The notes below the pieces were generated by a model. It did no database searches. It saw nothing but the letters and a program-made list of their open reading frames with translations, and was not told the origin of the DNA. Below, piece by piece: positions 48,758 to 57,912 of a stretch of DNA of 64,000 nt. How positions within the stretch are numbered: the stretch's first letter is position 1; the number at the start of each line of letters is the position of its first letter. Position numbers and translations under genes: made by a program. This stretch comes from Microbacterium sp. cf046 (GTDB lineage: Bacteria; Actinomycetota; Actinomycetes; Actinomycetales; Microbacteriaceae). The stretch spans positions 62,001 through 126,000 of the forward strand of contig NZ_FOZJ01000001.1 of assembly GCF_900114345.1 (NCBI RefSeq), given 5' to 3'.

Positions 48758-49558
48758 TCAGCGCCGAGTCTGCTCCGACCCCGACAATCGCTGGGCCAGG
48801 TAGATCGGCACGATCGACACGATCACCAGCACGACGGCGATCACCGAGACCACGGGCGCCTGGTTCGGCCGGAACATGTTGTTGAGGATGAAGATCGGCA
48901 GAGTGGTGACCCCGGACCCGGCCGTGAAGGTGGTCACGATGATCTCGTCGAAGCTGAGCGCGAAGGCGAGCAGGCCTCCGGCGAGAAGCGCTGAGCGCAG
49001 CTGCGGGAAGGTGACGAGCCGGAAGGTGGTCCACACCCCCGCGCCGAGGTCGGCGGAGGCCTCCTCCAGGTTCGTGCCGGTCCGGCGGAGGCGGGCGATC
49101 ACGTTGTTGAAGACGGTCACGATGCAGAACGTCGCGTGCGCGATCACGACCGTCCAGATCGACAGCGGGATCCCCATGATCGTGCGGAAGAAGTTGTTCA
49201 GCGCGATGCCGGTGATGATGCCGGGAAGTGCGATCGGCAGGATGATCAGCAGGCTGATCGCATCGCGACCGAAGAACTCGAATCGCTGCAGGGCGATCGA
49301 GATGAGCGTACCGAGCACGAGTGAGATGAGGGTGGCGACGATCGCCACCTGAACGCTGGTCAGCACAGCCTCCCGGGCGCCCGCGCTCTCGAACGCCTTC
49401 ACCCACCACTCCAGCGTGAACCCGGGAGGCGGCCAGGCGAGCGAGGTCGAGGTGGAGAACGAGTTCACCAGCACGACCATGAGCGGCACGTAGACGGCCA
49501 CGAGGATCAGGCCGGTGACGGCCGCCAGCACGATCCGTGCGGTTCTTCCGAGTCGCAT
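48758..49558 (-). CDS. potC: ABC permease, polyamine type (PotC-like)
   Basis: The 266-residue permease has six helices and the EAA loop EEASADLGAGVWTTFRLVTFPQL. It pairs with the PotB-like permease nine bases upstream. The operon order potA-potD-potB-potC on the minus strand defines a spermidine/putrescine-type importer. Confidence 0.88.
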   Translation of the reverse strand: MRLGRTARIVLAAVTGLILVAVYVPLMVVLVNSFSTSTSLAWPPPGFTLEWWVKAFESAGAREAVLTSVQVAIVATLISLVLGTLISIALQRFEFFGRDAISLLIILPIALPGIITGIALNNFFRTIMGIPLSIWTVVIAHATFCIVTVFNNVIARLRRTGTNLEEASADLGAGVWTTFRLVTFPQLRSALLAGGLLAFALSFDEIIVTTFTAGSGVTTLPIFILNNMFRPNQAPVVSVIAVVLVIVSIVPIYLAQRLSGSEQTRR

Positions 49559-49566
49559 GAGTCGTC

Positions 49567-50493
49567 CTAGAGGTTGTTCAGGGCGCCCGTGCGGCGCACG
49601 ATCGCGAGGTAGCCGAAGATGATCACGATCGGGATGAGCGCGATCGCCGCCGCGAGCGGCAGGTTGTTGGCGGCACCCACGTTCGTGTAGACGAGGTTGC
49701 CGAGCATCTGATTGGCGCCGCCGACGATGTTGACCGTGATGTAGTCGCCGAGCGAGAGCGAGAAGCTGAAGATCGTTCCCGCGATGATCGCGGGGAAGAT
49801 GAGCGGCAGCACGACGCTGCCGAGGGTGCGCCAGGTCTTGCCGCCCAGATCGGCGGATGCCTCCAGCAGCGAGTCGGGGACGCGCTCGAGCCCCGCGTAG
49901 ATCGGCAGGATCACGTATGGGAGCCACAGGTAGGACAGCGTGATGACGGTCGCGGTCAGGCCGTAGCCGGGCGTGTGCAGCCCGAGCGGGGCGAGCAGCC
50001 ACTCGAGGATGCCGTCCTGCGAGAGCACGGACCGCCATGCGTACGCCTTCACGAGATAGCTCGCCCACAGCGGCATCAGCACGGCGATCAGCAGGATCCG
50101 CTGCGCCCGCGGCGACGCGACCTTCGCCATGTAGAACGCGATGGGCAGTGCCAGCACGACGTCGATCAGGGTCACCATCAGCGCGACGCCGAGCGTGCGC
50201 AGGGTCACGGTCTGGTACAGCGCACCGGTCAGGACGGTGATGATGTTGTCGAGCGTCCACTCCGTGATGATCTCGCCGGTGAACGAGTCCACCGACCAGA
50301 ACGCCGTGACCAGCAGCAGCACGAGCGCGACGATGTACACGACCACGAGCCAGAAGAGCGGCGCCGTCAGCAGCAGCGCGAGTCGGGTGCGCGGATGCGA
50401 CGTGAGGAACGACGAGAACCGTCGCGCCGCGGTGTCACGCGGCGGTTGGACGGCGCGCGTCGTGCGCTCGTCGGCGAGTGGTGTCGCGGTCAT
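49567..50493 (-). CDS. potB: ABC permease, polyamine type (PotB-like)
   Basis: The 308-residue permease has six helices and the EAA loop LLEASADLGGKTWRTLGSVVLPL. The ATG at 50493 opens MTATPLADERTTRAV. An N-terminal helix of about 30 residues follows a basic stretch (TSHPRTRLALLL). It forms the membrane pore with PotC. Confidence 0.88.
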   Translation of the reverse strand: MTATPLADERTTRAVQPPRDTAARRFSSFLTSHPRTRLALLLTAPLFWLVVVYIVALVLLLVTAFWSVDSFTGEIITEWTLDNIITVLTGALYQTVTLRTLGVALMVTLIDVVLALPIAFYMAKVASPRAQRILLIAVLMPLWASYLVKAYAWRSVLSQDGILEWLLAPLGLHTPGYGLTATVITLSYLWLPYVILPIYAGLERVPDSLLEASADLGGKTWRTLGSVVLPLIFPAIIAGTIFSFSLSLGDYITVNIVGGANQMLGNLVYTNVGAANNLPLAAAIALIPIVIIFGYLAIVRRTGALNNL

Positions 50494-50558
50494 GTGTGCT
50501 CCGGGGTGGAACCGAGGGCGGCGTTTCGGGTCCGCCGCCCCCGGTGATCTCGTGTCGG

Positions 50559-51740
50559 TCAGCCCTTGATCTCGGACCAGGCCTCGGTCCACTTGGAGTA
50601 GTCGACGCACTCGACATCAGTGCGACCGTCGACGCACTCCGCGATCGGCGTGGTCCAGTACCAGATCTGCGATGCGTACTCCGCGTCGCCGGCGTGGTAC
50701 GCCTCGCAGTCGTCGCGGTAGTCGCACGCCTCCTGGCTGGAAGGAGCCTCACCGAAGTATGCCGTCGCCGCAGCGTTGGTCTCCGGGCTGGCGATCCAGT
50801 CGAGCCACGCGTAGGCGCAGTTCGGGCTCTTCGCCGCGGAGGCGATCATCCACGTGTCGGACCATCCGGTGGCACCCTCCTCGGGCAGGACGACCGCGGT
50901 GGGCGCTCCCTCACCCTCGAGGACGTTCTGGATGACCTGCCACGTCGTGCCGGCGACCGAGTCGGTTGTCTCGAACGCCTGGATCTCCTTGAGGTAGTCC
51001 GACCAGTACTCGCTGATGTGCGGACGCTGCTCCTTGAGCAGGTCGACGGCGGCCTGGAACTGCTCCTCGTCGAGGGCGTAGGGGTTCTCGATGCCGAGGT
51101 CGGGCTGGTGCGCCATCAGGTACACCGCAGCATCCGCGATGTAGATCGGCGAGTCGTACGCCGTGATCTTGCCCGTGTAGTCGCTCGCCTTGTCGAAGAC
51201 GATGTCCCATGAGGTGGGCGCCGGGGTGACGACGTCCGTGTTGTAGAGCAGGAGGTTGGCGCCGTAGCCGTGCGGCACGCCGTAGGACTCACCGTCGACC
51301 GAGTTCCACGCCTGGTCCTTGAGGAAGTCGTAGATGCCCGCGTAGCTCGGGATCAGATCGGTGTTGACCGGGGCGACATCGCCGCCCGCGATGAGGCGGA
51401 GCGTCGCGTCGCCGGATGCGGCCACCACGTCGTAGTCGCCGGTCTTCATCAGGCTGACCGCCTCGTCGGAGGTGCCGTAGGTCTTCGATTCGACCATGCA
51501 GCCGGTCTTCTCCTCGAAGCCGGACACCCAGTCGACTGCGGGGTCGTTGCTGCCGTCCTCGACGTATCCGGGCCAGGCGAGGATCGAGACCGATCCCTCC
51601 ATCTCGCCGAGCTCGTCGGCCGCGTCCCCGCCGCCGGAGTCGCCGCCCGAACTGGTGCCGCAGGCGGTCAGCGCGACGAGTGCGCCGATCGCCAGCACGG
51701 CAACGCCTGCGGAGCGTGCTCCGCGTGTGATGTGCCTCAT
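50559..51740 (-). CDS. potD: ABC polyamine-type substrate-binding lipoprotein (PotD-like)
   Basis: The 393-residue protein has a signal peptide with lipobox (ALTAC, Cys about 27) and a Gly/Ser linker. Its binding fold resembles PotD/PotF, with SILAWPGYVEDGSNDPAVDW at the start and WSDTWMIASAAKSPNCAYAW later. It binds a polyamine or related amine outside the cell. Five further cysteines in the C-terminal half (DYRDDCEAYH, CVDGRTDVECVDY) suggest disulfide bonds. Confidence 0.88.
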   Translation of the reverse strand: MRHITRGARSAGVAVLAIGALVALTACGTSSGGDSGGGDAADELGEMEGSVSILAWPGYVEDGSNDPAVDWVSGFEEKTGCMVESKTYGTSDEAVSLMKTGDYDVVAASGDATLRLIAGGDVAPVNTDLIPSYAGIYDFLKDQAWNSVDGESYGVPHGYGANLLLYNTDVVTPAPTSWDIVFDKASDYTGKITAYDSPIYIADAAVYLMAHQPDLGIENPYALDEEQFQAAVDLLKEQRPHISEYWSDYLKEIQAFETTDSVAGTTWQVIQNVLEGEGAPTAVVLPEEGATGWSDTWMIASAAKSPNCAYAWLDWIASPETNAAATAYFGEAPSSQEACDYRDDCEAYHAGDAEYASQIWYWTTPIAECVDGRTDVECVDYSKWTEAWSEIKG

Positions 51741-51796
51741 TGTTCTTCCTCTCGTGCCGTGTACCGGGGCATTCGCCCGCGGCTGTTGTTCCCGGG

Positions 51797-52828
51797 TCAG
51801 GTTCCCGGGGGTATGAGGGCGACGACGTCCTCGTCGTGCCAGCTCACGTGTACGCGGTCCCCGCGATCCTGGTCCGCCGCGCGGGAACGGTCGTTGCGTT
51901 CGACCACGGTCACGCGCACGCCTGCGTCGAGATCGACGACCCGGCGGATCGCGCTGCCCACGTAGATGGATTCGACGACCGTGCCGGGAGCGGAGCGCAC
52001 GCCCTCGCCCGAGCCGGGCTCGACCGACAGGGTGAGCTTCTCGGGGCGGATCGTGTGCTCGCCCTCGCGTCCGATCAGCTGGTTCGAGCGATCGGGATCG
52101 AACAGATTGGACGTGCCGACGAAGTCGGCGACGAATCGGGATGCCGGCTGCTCGTAGAGTTCGCGCGGTGTGCCGAGCTGCTCGATCCGTCCGGCGTTGA
52201 ACACGGCGATCCGGTCGGACAGCGTCAGCGCCTCCTCCTGGTCGTGCGTGACGAAGATGAACGTGATGCCGAGATCGCGCTGGATCTGCTTGAGTTCGAC
52301 CTGCATCTGCTCGCGGAGCTTGAGGTCCAGCGCGCCCAGCGGCTCGTCCAGCAGCAGCACTTTCGGCTCGACCACGGTGGCGCGCGCCAGGGCCACCCGC
52401 TGGCGCTGCCCGCCGGAGAGCTGCGAAGGCTTGCGATCGGCGAGATTCTCGAGGCGGACCGCGGCGAGCGCCTTCCCGGCCCGATCTCGGCGCTCCTTGC
52501 GCCCCATTCCGCGAACCCTCAGGCCGTAGGCGACGTTGTCGAGCACGCTCATGTGCGGGAACAGCGCGTAGTCCTGGAAGACCGTGTTCACGTCCCGGTC
52601 GAAGGGGGCCCGGGAGGTGACGTCCTGCCCGAAGAGCTCGATCGTGCCGCCGGTGGGGCGTTCGAAGCCCGCGATCAGCCGCAGCACCGTCGTCTTGCCC
52701 GACCCCGACGGACCCAGCATGGAGAAGAACTCGCCGGCCGCGATCTCGAGGTCGACGTGGTCGACAGCGGTCACGGTGCCGAACTCCTTGGTGAGTCCGG
52801 ACAGTCGGATGGCTGGCTGCTCAGTCAT
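51797..52828 (-). CDS. potA: ABC polyamine-type ATP-binding protein (PotA-like)
   Basis: The 343-residue protein has Walker A GPSGSGKTT, signature LSGGQRQRVALARATV, Walker B VLLLDEPLGALDLK and the H-loop FVTHDQEEALTLSD. A C-terminal TOBE domain (about 270-340) is present. Start ATG 52828. It drives import by PotBCD. It is first in the operon; its promoter region holds a 16-bp palindrome shared with the divergent GntR gene. Confidence 0.92.
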   Translation of the reverse strand: MTEQPAIRLSGLTKEFGTVTAVDHVDLEIAAGEFFSMLGPSGSGKTTVLRLIAGFERPTGGTIELFGQDVTSRAPFDRDVNTVFQDYALFPHMSVLDNVAYGLRVRGMGRKERRDRAGKALAAVRLENLADRKPSQLSGGQRQRVALARATVVEPKVLLLDEPLGALDLKLREQMQVELKQIQRDLGITFIFVTHDQEEALTLSDRIAVFNAGRIEQLGTPRELYEQPASRFVADFVGTSNLFDPDRSNQLIGREGEHTIRPEKLTLSVEPGSGEGVRSAPGTVVESIYVGSAIRRVVDLDAGVRVTVVERNDRSRAADQDRGDRVHVSWHDEDVVALIPPGT

Positions 52829-52853
52829 GACGATCCCCTTCGACGTCGGTGCT

Positions 52854-52881
52854 ACTAAATCATATGGAACCATATGTCTAA
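52854..52881 (-). promoter_or_regulatory. potA promoter with palindromic operator in the spacer
   Basis: On the minus strand TTAGAC (52881-52876) and TTTAGT (52859-52854) form -35 and -10 boxes with a 16-base spacer. CATATGG-AA-CCATATG (52861-52876), a perfect 16-bp palindrome, fills the spacer. It is a natural operator for the adjacent GntR protein. Confidence 0.7.
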
Positions 52882-52952
52882 CAGTGGGTCTGCGTGTTAC
52901 GGTCTTGTCACGGATACGCAGGCCACCGGTAGACGCGAGGGAGCGCCGACAC

Positions 52953-53729
52953 ATGCCGAACGCGACGGGCCACCAGGATGCCGCCCGTTCCGTGGTGTTC
53001 GCACCCCTCGACGGCACGGGTCGAGCCGAGCTCGTCGAGCAGCGGCTGACTGACGCGATCGTGAGCGGCGTGCTGCGCGACGGCGAGCGCCTGCCCAGCG
53101 AATCCGAGCTCTCGCGCAGCCTCGGCGTGGCACTCGTGACGGCGCGCGAGGCGCTGGAGGGCATGCGCGACCGCGGGCTCGTTCGCACGCGACGCGGGCG
53201 GGACGGCGGCAGCTTCGTCACGTACGACCGCGACTCCGCCGCCCGGCTGCTCGAGTCGCGGGTGCGCGGGCACTCGCGGATCGAGCTGCGGGATCTCGCC
53301 CTGCACGTCTCGGCGATCGCCGGCACCGCCGCCGAGATCGCCGCCGACCGGGCGAGCCACGACGACCTGGAGACGCTGCTCGCGATCCACGAGAGCGCCG
53401 ACCTGTCGACCGCCGGTGGGGCACGCCGCGCGCTGGGCCGCTTCCAGCTCGAGGTCGCCGCGATCAGCCAGTCGCCGCGGCTCGTCCGCGAGGAGGTCAG
53501 GCTGCAGAGCGAGGCGGGACCCCTGCTCTGGCTGTGCCTGCGGGAACAGGAGTACCGTGACCACAGCGCCGCATCCCGAACCCGTGTGATCGACGCGATC
53601 CGCGACGTCGACCCCGTCGCGGCGCGCGCCGCGACGATCGCGCAGGCGACGGCCGCACTGGACTGGCTGGTGGACGAGAAGCTGCGGCTCGAGGCATCGG
53701 CCGAGCTGACCGGGCAAGGAGTGCGATGA
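52953..53729 (+). CDS. GntR-family regulator, FadR subfamily
   Basis: The 258-residue protein has an N-terminal GntR winged helix (ELVEQRLTDAIVSGVLRDGERLPSESELSRSLGVALVTAREALEGMRDRGLV, about 26-78) and an all-helical FCD-type C-terminal domain (about 100-250). It probably represses the divergent polyamine transporter. Its last bases overlap the following Cache-domain gene (ATGA), so the two are made together. Confidence 0.88.
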   Translation: MPNATGHQDAARSVVFAPLDGTGRAELVEQRLTDAIVSGVLRDGERLPSESELSRSLGVALVTAREALEGMRDRGLVRTRRGRDGGSFVTYDRDSAARLLESRVRGHSRIELRDLALHVSAIAGTAAEIAADRASHDDLETLLAIHESADLSTAGGARRALGRFQLEVAAISQSPRLVREEVRLQSEAGPLLWLCLREQEYRDHSAASRTRVIDAIRDVDPVAARAATIAQATAALDWLVDEKLRLEASAELTGQGVR

Positions 53730-54484
53730 ACCCCACGGCAACGCTCTCGCCGCCCGAGGTCGCCGAGCGGGTGGCGACGACGATCGACGGCCTGTTCGCG
53801 ACGATCGACGGGTGGCGCGACCGCCTTCAGGCGCATCTCGAATCGGATGCCGCTCCCACGGCTGCCAGCCTCGACCCGGTCGTGGAGGCCAGCGCCGTGC
53901 CCGCGCTCGCCGCCGACGGGCTCATCACGGGCAGCGGGTTCGTCGCGTCCCCCGGGCTGCTGTCGGACGCGCACTGGCACCTCGCATGGTGGCTGGGCGG
54001 AGCCGCCGGCATCCGTCGCCTGGCCACGATCGACGATCCGTCGAACGACCAGTTCCGCGACTACACGACCCTCGAGTGGTGGCGGTTCCCGGCCCGGACG
54101 GGCGCGCGCCATCTCACCGGCCCGTACGTCGACTACGTGTGCACCGACGACTACACCGTGACGATCACCACTCCCGTGCTGGTGAGAGGAGCGCTGCTCG
54201 GCGTGGTGGGCATGGATGTGCTCGTGGATCGGCTCGAGCGCGAACTGCTGCCCCTGTTGCGGGCGAGCGGCGTGCCCATCGCGGTCGTCAACGCCTCGGG
54301 GCGCATCGTCACGGCCACGGACTCCCGACGCGAACCGGGCTCGATGCTCCGCCTCGACGGGCTCGCCGAGGCGCTCGCGCCGCTGCGCGAAGCGGAGCCC
54401 CCGCGCGTCGAGGCGCGGCTGCCGGGCGGCGCCGAGGTGCTCGCCTGCGGCGACACGTCGCTCGCGCTCGTCGTCGGGCTCTAG
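53726..54484 (+). CDS. soluble Cache-domain (PDC) protein
   Basis: The 252-residue protein has the features of a double-Cache ligand-binding domain: YTTLEWWRFP (113-122), GPYVDY (132-137), a VTITTPVL strand and GALLGVVGMDV (155-165). It has no signal peptide, membrane helix or signalling output domain, unlike usual Cache receptors. It is coupled to a GntR gene and divergent from the pot operon. It may bind a polyamine or amino acid in the cytoplasm; the partner is unknown. Confidence 0.75.
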   Translation: MNPTATLSPPEVAERVATTIDGLFATIDGWRDRLQAHLESDAAPTAASLDPVVEASAVPALAADGLITGSGFVASPGLLSDAHWHLAWWLGGAAGIRRLATIDDPSNDQFRDYTTLEWWRFPARTGARHLTGPYVDYVCTDDYTVTITTPVLVRGALLGVVGMDVLVDRLERELLPLLRASGVPIAVVNASGRIVTATDSRREPGSMLRLDGLAEALAPLREAEPPRVEARLPGGAEVLACGDTSLALVVGL

Positions 54485-54495
54485 AGCGCCTCAGG

Positions 54496-54882
54496 TCAGC
54501 GCACGAAGTCGACGCGGATGCCGGTGACCGCGTCCTGCCCGGCACGGCGCACCGCGAGCGTGAGGAGCGTTCGGCCCACCCACCCGTACTTGCGACCCAT
54601 CGCCTCCTGCACGCGCAGGGTGCCGGACGTGTCGAGGATCTTCGCGATCGCGTCGACGGCCGCACCGGTCGGTCGTCCCCGCATCGTGCACGGCGCCACC
54701 GTCACCCGCCCGGAGCGGCGGATGCGCTTCACCTTCCCGGTGTCCCGCGGCGTCCAGATCAGCAGGCCGGCCTCGTCGCCGACCGCCCAGACCGGCGTGG
54801 CGACCGCCGACCCGTCGCGCTTGAACGTCGTGAGCAGCACGTAGCTCGCGCGGATGACCGCGGCGACGGCGTCGTCGGTCAT
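54496..54882 (-). CDS. PPOX-class (F420/FMN) oxidoreductase
   Basis: The 128-residue split-barrel protein has the pattern of PPOX class F420-dependent enzymes: YVLLTTFKRDGSAVATPVWAV and LLIWTPRDTGKVKRIRRSGRVTVAPC. It would reduce a small molecule with a bound flavin or deazaflavin. Cofactor choice cannot be decided by eye. It is just downstream of dcd on the same strand, 18 bases apart. Confidence 0.82.
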   Translation of the reverse strand: MTDDAVAAVIRASYVLLTTFKRDGSAVATPVWAVGDEAGLLIWTPRDTGKVKRIRRSGRVTVAPCTMRGRPTGAAVDAIAKILDTSGTLRVQEAMGRKYGWVGRTLLTLAVRRAGQDAVTGIRVDFVR

Positions 54883-54900
54883 GTGATCGGCGTCACGCCG

Positions 54901-55506
54901 TCAGCGGCCTTCGGCACCGGCATCCGTCGTGCCCACGTCGGTGCGGTGGAAGTTCTGGAACGACCGGGATGCCGTCGGTCCGCGTTGACCCTGGTACCGG
55001 TTGCCGTACGGTCCCGAGCCGTACGGGTTCTCGGTCGGCGACGACAGCCGGAAGAAGCAGAGCTGACCGATCTTCATACCCGGCCACAGCTTGATCGGGA
55101 GTGTCGCGACGTTCGAGAGCTCGAGGGTTACGTGGCCAGAGAACCCCGGGTCGATGAAGCCGGCGGTCGAGTGGGTCAGCAGCCCGAGTCGTCCGAGCGA
55201 GGACTTGCCCTCGAGGCGCGCGGCGATGTCATCGGGCAGGGTGATGAGCTCGAACGTGCTGCCGAGGACGAACTCCCCCGGATGCAGGATGAAGGGCTCG
55301 TTCGGGGCTGTCTCGATCAGGTGGGTCAGCTCGGGCTGATCCTCAGCGGGATCGATGAACGGGTACTTGTGGTTGTCGAACAGGCGGAAGTAGCGATCGA
55401 GGCGCACGTCGACGCTCGAGGGCTGCACCATCTCGGGTTCCCACGGTTCGAGGCCGATGCGGCGGGCGTCGAGTTCGGCCTTGATGTCGCGATCGGAGAG
55501 CAGCAC
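54901..55506 (-). CDS. dcd: dCTP deaminase
   Basis: The 201-residue enzyme matches Dcd: [11 protein letters not shown] at the start, [43 protein letters not shown] with the catalytic glutamate, and [18 protein letters not shown] at the end. It converts dCTP to dUTP; actinobacterial forms may also hydrolyse dUTP to dUMP. It lies 69 bases before the tRNA-Gly gene on the opposite strand. Confidence 0.95.
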   Translation of the reverse strand: MLLSDRDIKAELDARRIGLEPWEPEMVQPSSVDVRLDRYFRLFDNHKYPFIDPAEDQPELTHLIETAPNEPFILHPGEFVLGSTFELITLPDDIAARLEGKSSLGRLGLLTHSTAGFIDPGFSGHVTLELSNVATLPIKLWPGMKIGQLCFFRLSSPTENPYGSGPYGNRYQGQRGPTASRSFQNFHRTDVGTTDAGAEGR

Positions 55507-55575
55507 GCGGCAAGCCTAGCGAGCGCGGTCGTCGCGACGCCGTTTGTTATGCTGGGCGGACGCCGCAAGGCCACC

Positions 55576-55649
55576 GGGGATGTAGTTCAATGGCAGAACT
55601 TCAGCTTCCCAAGCTGATAGCGCGGGTTCGATTCCCGTCATCCCCTCCA
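55576..55649 (+). tRNA. tRNA-Gly (CCC anticodon)
   Basis: A 71-nt cloverleaf with encoded CCA: acceptor GGGGATG pairs with CATCCCC, D arm GTTC-GAAC, anticodon stem TCAGC/GCTGA with loop TTCCCAA (CCC anticodon), and T loop TTCGATT. It decodes GGG. Its 3' end is the repeated attachment-like sequence. Confidence 0.95.
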
Positions 55650-55659
55650 ATGCCCAGAC
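55629..55659 (+). repeat. att-like repeat copy A (tRNA 3' end)
   Basis: The last 20 bases of the tRNA region (CGATTCCCGTCATCCCCTCC) plus AATGCCCAGAC. The same 31 bases, with one mismatch, are at 59722-59752, and 18 of them are at 55785-55802. Confidence 0.85.
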
Positions 55660-55689
55660 GTGCCGCCTCCGGCGGTGCGGCTGGGCATT
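55649..55689. terminator. hairpin after tRNA-Gly
   Basis: AATGCCCAG (55649-55657) and CTGGGCATT (55681-55689) form a 9-bp stem enclosing a second CCGCC-TCC-GGCGG stem. It is placed to end the tRNA transcript. The following 170 bases to 55861 hold copy B of the repeat and GC-rich palindromes, but no gene. Confidence 0.65.
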
Positions 55690-55778
55690 CGTGGTGATGC
55701 CGTCCGAACCGATCCCGCTTGCGGGCGGGCCCCCCGCCCCGAGGCTCCGCACGCCGCGCAGCGGCGAGCGGAGGGGGC

Positions 55779-55803
55779 GAGGGACGATTCCCGTCATCCC
55801 CTC
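55779..55803 (+). repeat. att-like repeat copy B
   Basis: GAGGGACGATTCCCGTCATC followed by CCCTC, identical to copy C over 25 bases. It lacks the rest of a tRNA, so it is a tRNA 3' remnant, not a second tRNA gene. Confidence 0.85.
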
Positions 55804-55861
55804 TCCAAGAAACTGATCGGCTCGATGAGGAAGGCTCATCGCCGAGCACTCCAACGGGCGG

Positions 55862-56923
55862 TCACGGCTTTGCGGCAGTGAGCTCCGCACGAACGATGTC
55901 TGCGCCCGCGCTGAGTGCGCTCAGCTTTCCGAGTGCAGCGTCGCGGGACAGCGGTGCCATGCCGCAGTTCGTGCTCGGGATGAGCTTGTCCGCGTCGACG
56001 AAGGCGAGCGCCTTCCGGAGGGTGTCGGCGACTTCATCGGGCGCCTCGATCGTCTCGCTCGCCACGTCGATGGCCCCGAGCATGACCTTCTTGCCGCGGA
56101 TGAGCTCGATGAGCTCCATCGGGACATGGGAGTGCTGGCACTCCAGCGAGACGATGTCGATGGCGGATTGCTGAAGGAGCGGAAACGTCTGCTCGTACTG
56201 CCGCCACTCCGGTCCGAGCGTCGCCTTCCAGTCGGTGTTCGCCTTGATCCCGTAGCCGTAGCAGATGTGCACGGCCGTCTCCGCGCGCAGCCCTTCGGCC
56301 GCGCGCTCCAGCGCCGCGATCCCCCAGTCCTGAACCTCATCGAAGAAGACATTGAATGCGGGTTCGTCGAACTGGATGATGTCGACCCCTGCCGACTCCA
56401 GTTCTCTCGCTTCCTGATTGAGGATCGTCGCGAACTCCCAGGCCAGCTTCTCGCGGCTCTTGTAGAGGCGGTCGGAGAGGGTGTCGATCATCGTCATCGG
56501 GCCGGGGAGTGCCCATTTGATCGGCTGGTCGGTCTGCCGGCGGAGGAATTTCGCATCTTCGACGAACACTGGCTTCTCGCGGCTCACGGCACCGACGACG
56601 GTCGGCACGCTCGCGTCATACCGATCGCGGATGCGCACCGTCTCTCGCTGCTCGAAGTCGACGCCGCTGAGGTGCTCGATGAAGGTCGTGACGAAGTGCT
56701 GGCGGGTCTGCTCCCCGTCGCTGATGATGTCGATGCCGCGCTGGCGCTGCTCCTGGACTGCGCTGCGCAGCGCATCCTGTTTGCCCTCGACCAACACGTC
56801 GCCCTCGAGCTTCCACGGAGACCAGAGGGTTTCCGGTTCGGCGAGCCAGGAAGGCTTCGGCAGGCTGCCGACGACGGAGGTGGGCAACAGCGTGTGCACG
56901 GTTGACGATTCTCCGCGAGTCAT
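55862..56923 (-). CDS. mesD: MesD-type core methionine synthase
   Basis: The 353-residue protein corresponds to the C-terminal catalytic domain of cobalamin-independent methionine synthase (MetE) without the N-terminal folate half. Zinc/homocysteine ligands are visible: His219 and Cys221 in HICYGYG, Glu261 in SLECQHS and Cys320 in NCGM. Core-MetE proteins paired with DUF1852 (MesX) are the MesD family, which makes methionine without methyl-folate and needs oxygen. The ATG at 56923 overlaps the mesX stop (ATGA). Confidence 0.87.
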   Translation of the reverse strand: MTRGESSTVHTLLPTSVVGSLPKPSWLAEPETLWSPWKLEGDVLVEGKQDALRSAVQEQRQRGIDIISDGEQTRQHFVTTFIEHLSGVDFEQRETVRIRDRYDASVPTVVGAVSREKPVFVEDAKFLRRQTDQPIKWALPGPMTMIDTLSDRLYKSREKLAWEFATILNQEARELESAGVDIIQFDEPAFNVFFDEVQDWGIAALERAAEGLRAETAVHICYGYGIKANTDWKATLGPEWRQYEQTFPLLQQSAIDIVSLECQHSHVPMELIELIRGKKVMLGAIDVASETIEAPDEVADTLRKALAFVDADKLIPSTNCGMAPLSRDAALGKLSALSAGADIVRAELTAAKP

Positions 56924-57912
56924 CCGACGAGGGCGGGGTAGTTGGTTGCCCACTGCTCCAGTACTTCGCCGTGCGGCTTCACGAAATGCTCCTCCGTGTA
57001 CTTCCCCTGCTTCGCCGCGAGCTGATTGCGCTCGACACGGTCGTAGGCGATCTGGGTCCGTGAGAAGTCCTGCTGCTCAAGGCTCGGTCGGTAGATGCTG
57101 GCGGCGGTCGAATTCGCGTTGTAGATCTCGGGGCGATAGATCTTCTGGAACGTCTCCATCGTGCTGATCGTGCCGATGAGCTGCAGGTTGGTGTAGTCAC
57201 TGAGCAGATCGCCGCGGAAGTAGAAGGCGAACGGCGCGACGCTGCGGGGCGGCATGAAGTATCTGACCTGCAGCCCCATCTTCCCGAAGTACTCGTCGGT
57301 CAGGGAGTAGTCGTCCTGCTGGTACTCGACGCCGAGGATCGGGTGGTGGTTCGCCGTGCGACGGTACTCCTTGCTCGTCGACACGCTGATGCAGATCACG
57401 GGTGACGTCGTGAATCGCTCCCGGTACGCGGCGGAGTCGAGGAAGTGCTGGAACAGCTTGCCGTGCAGACTGCCGAAATCATCGGGCACGGTGAACTTCC
57501 CGGCGGCCTCGGTGGCTGCCGGCAGCAGCACGCTGAAGTCGAAATCGCGGACATAGGACGAGAAGTTGTTCCCCACGATCCCCTGGTGACGCTGCTCGGT
57601 GCGTCGGTCGACGATCTGGATGTCGAGGACCTCGAGCAGCGGGAATTCCTGATCCTCGCCTCCCGCAGCGAACTGCAGCTCGACGGTGACGATCTCGAGC
57701 TCGACGGTGTAGCGGTCGCGGTTCGGGTTGTCCCAGTGGGCGAGGTCGTTGAAGCGCCGATCGATCATCGTCAGGGCGTTACGCAGATTCTGCTGGCGGT
57801 GCTCGCCTCGAGCCAGATTTGCGAAGTTCGTCGTGATCCGCGAACTGTCCGACGGCGAGTAGTCCTCGTCGAAGCGGGTGGTGGTGATGCTGAACGTGAA
57901 CTCGTTCGCCAT
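56920..57912 (-). CDS. mesX: DUF1852 protein MesX
   Basis: The 330-residue protein begins MANEFTFSITTTRFDEDYSP and has no membrane helix. I recognise the DUF1852 pattern, whose members sit next to MesD and are required for its activity. The chemistry is not established; an oxygen-dependent route for supplying a methyl group is the proposal. The DNA looks lower in GC than its neighbours, consistent with transfer. It is the first gene of the mesX-mesD pair. Confidence 0.82.
   Translation of the reverse strand: MANEFTFSITTTRFDEDYSPSDSSRITTNFANLARGEHRQQNLRNALTMIDRRFNDLAHWDNPNRDRYTVELEIVTVELQFAAGGEDQEFPLLEVLDIQIVDRRTEQRHQGIVGNNFSSYVRDFDFSVLLPAATEAAGKFTVPDDFGSLHGKLFQHFLDSAAYRERFTTSPVICISVSTSKEYRRTANHHPILGVEYQQDDYSLTDEYFGKMGLQVRYFMPPRSVAPFAFYFRGDLLSDYTNLQLIGTISTMETFQKIYRPEIYNANSTAASIYRPSLEQQDFSRTQIAYDRVERNQLAAKQGKYTEEHFVKPHGEVLEQWATNYPALVG

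Noticed and set aside
55779..55803. A second tRNA gene after tRNA-Gly
   Set aside because: Only the T arm and 3' acceptor sequence are present; no D or anticodon arm precedes it. It is treated as an att-like repeat.
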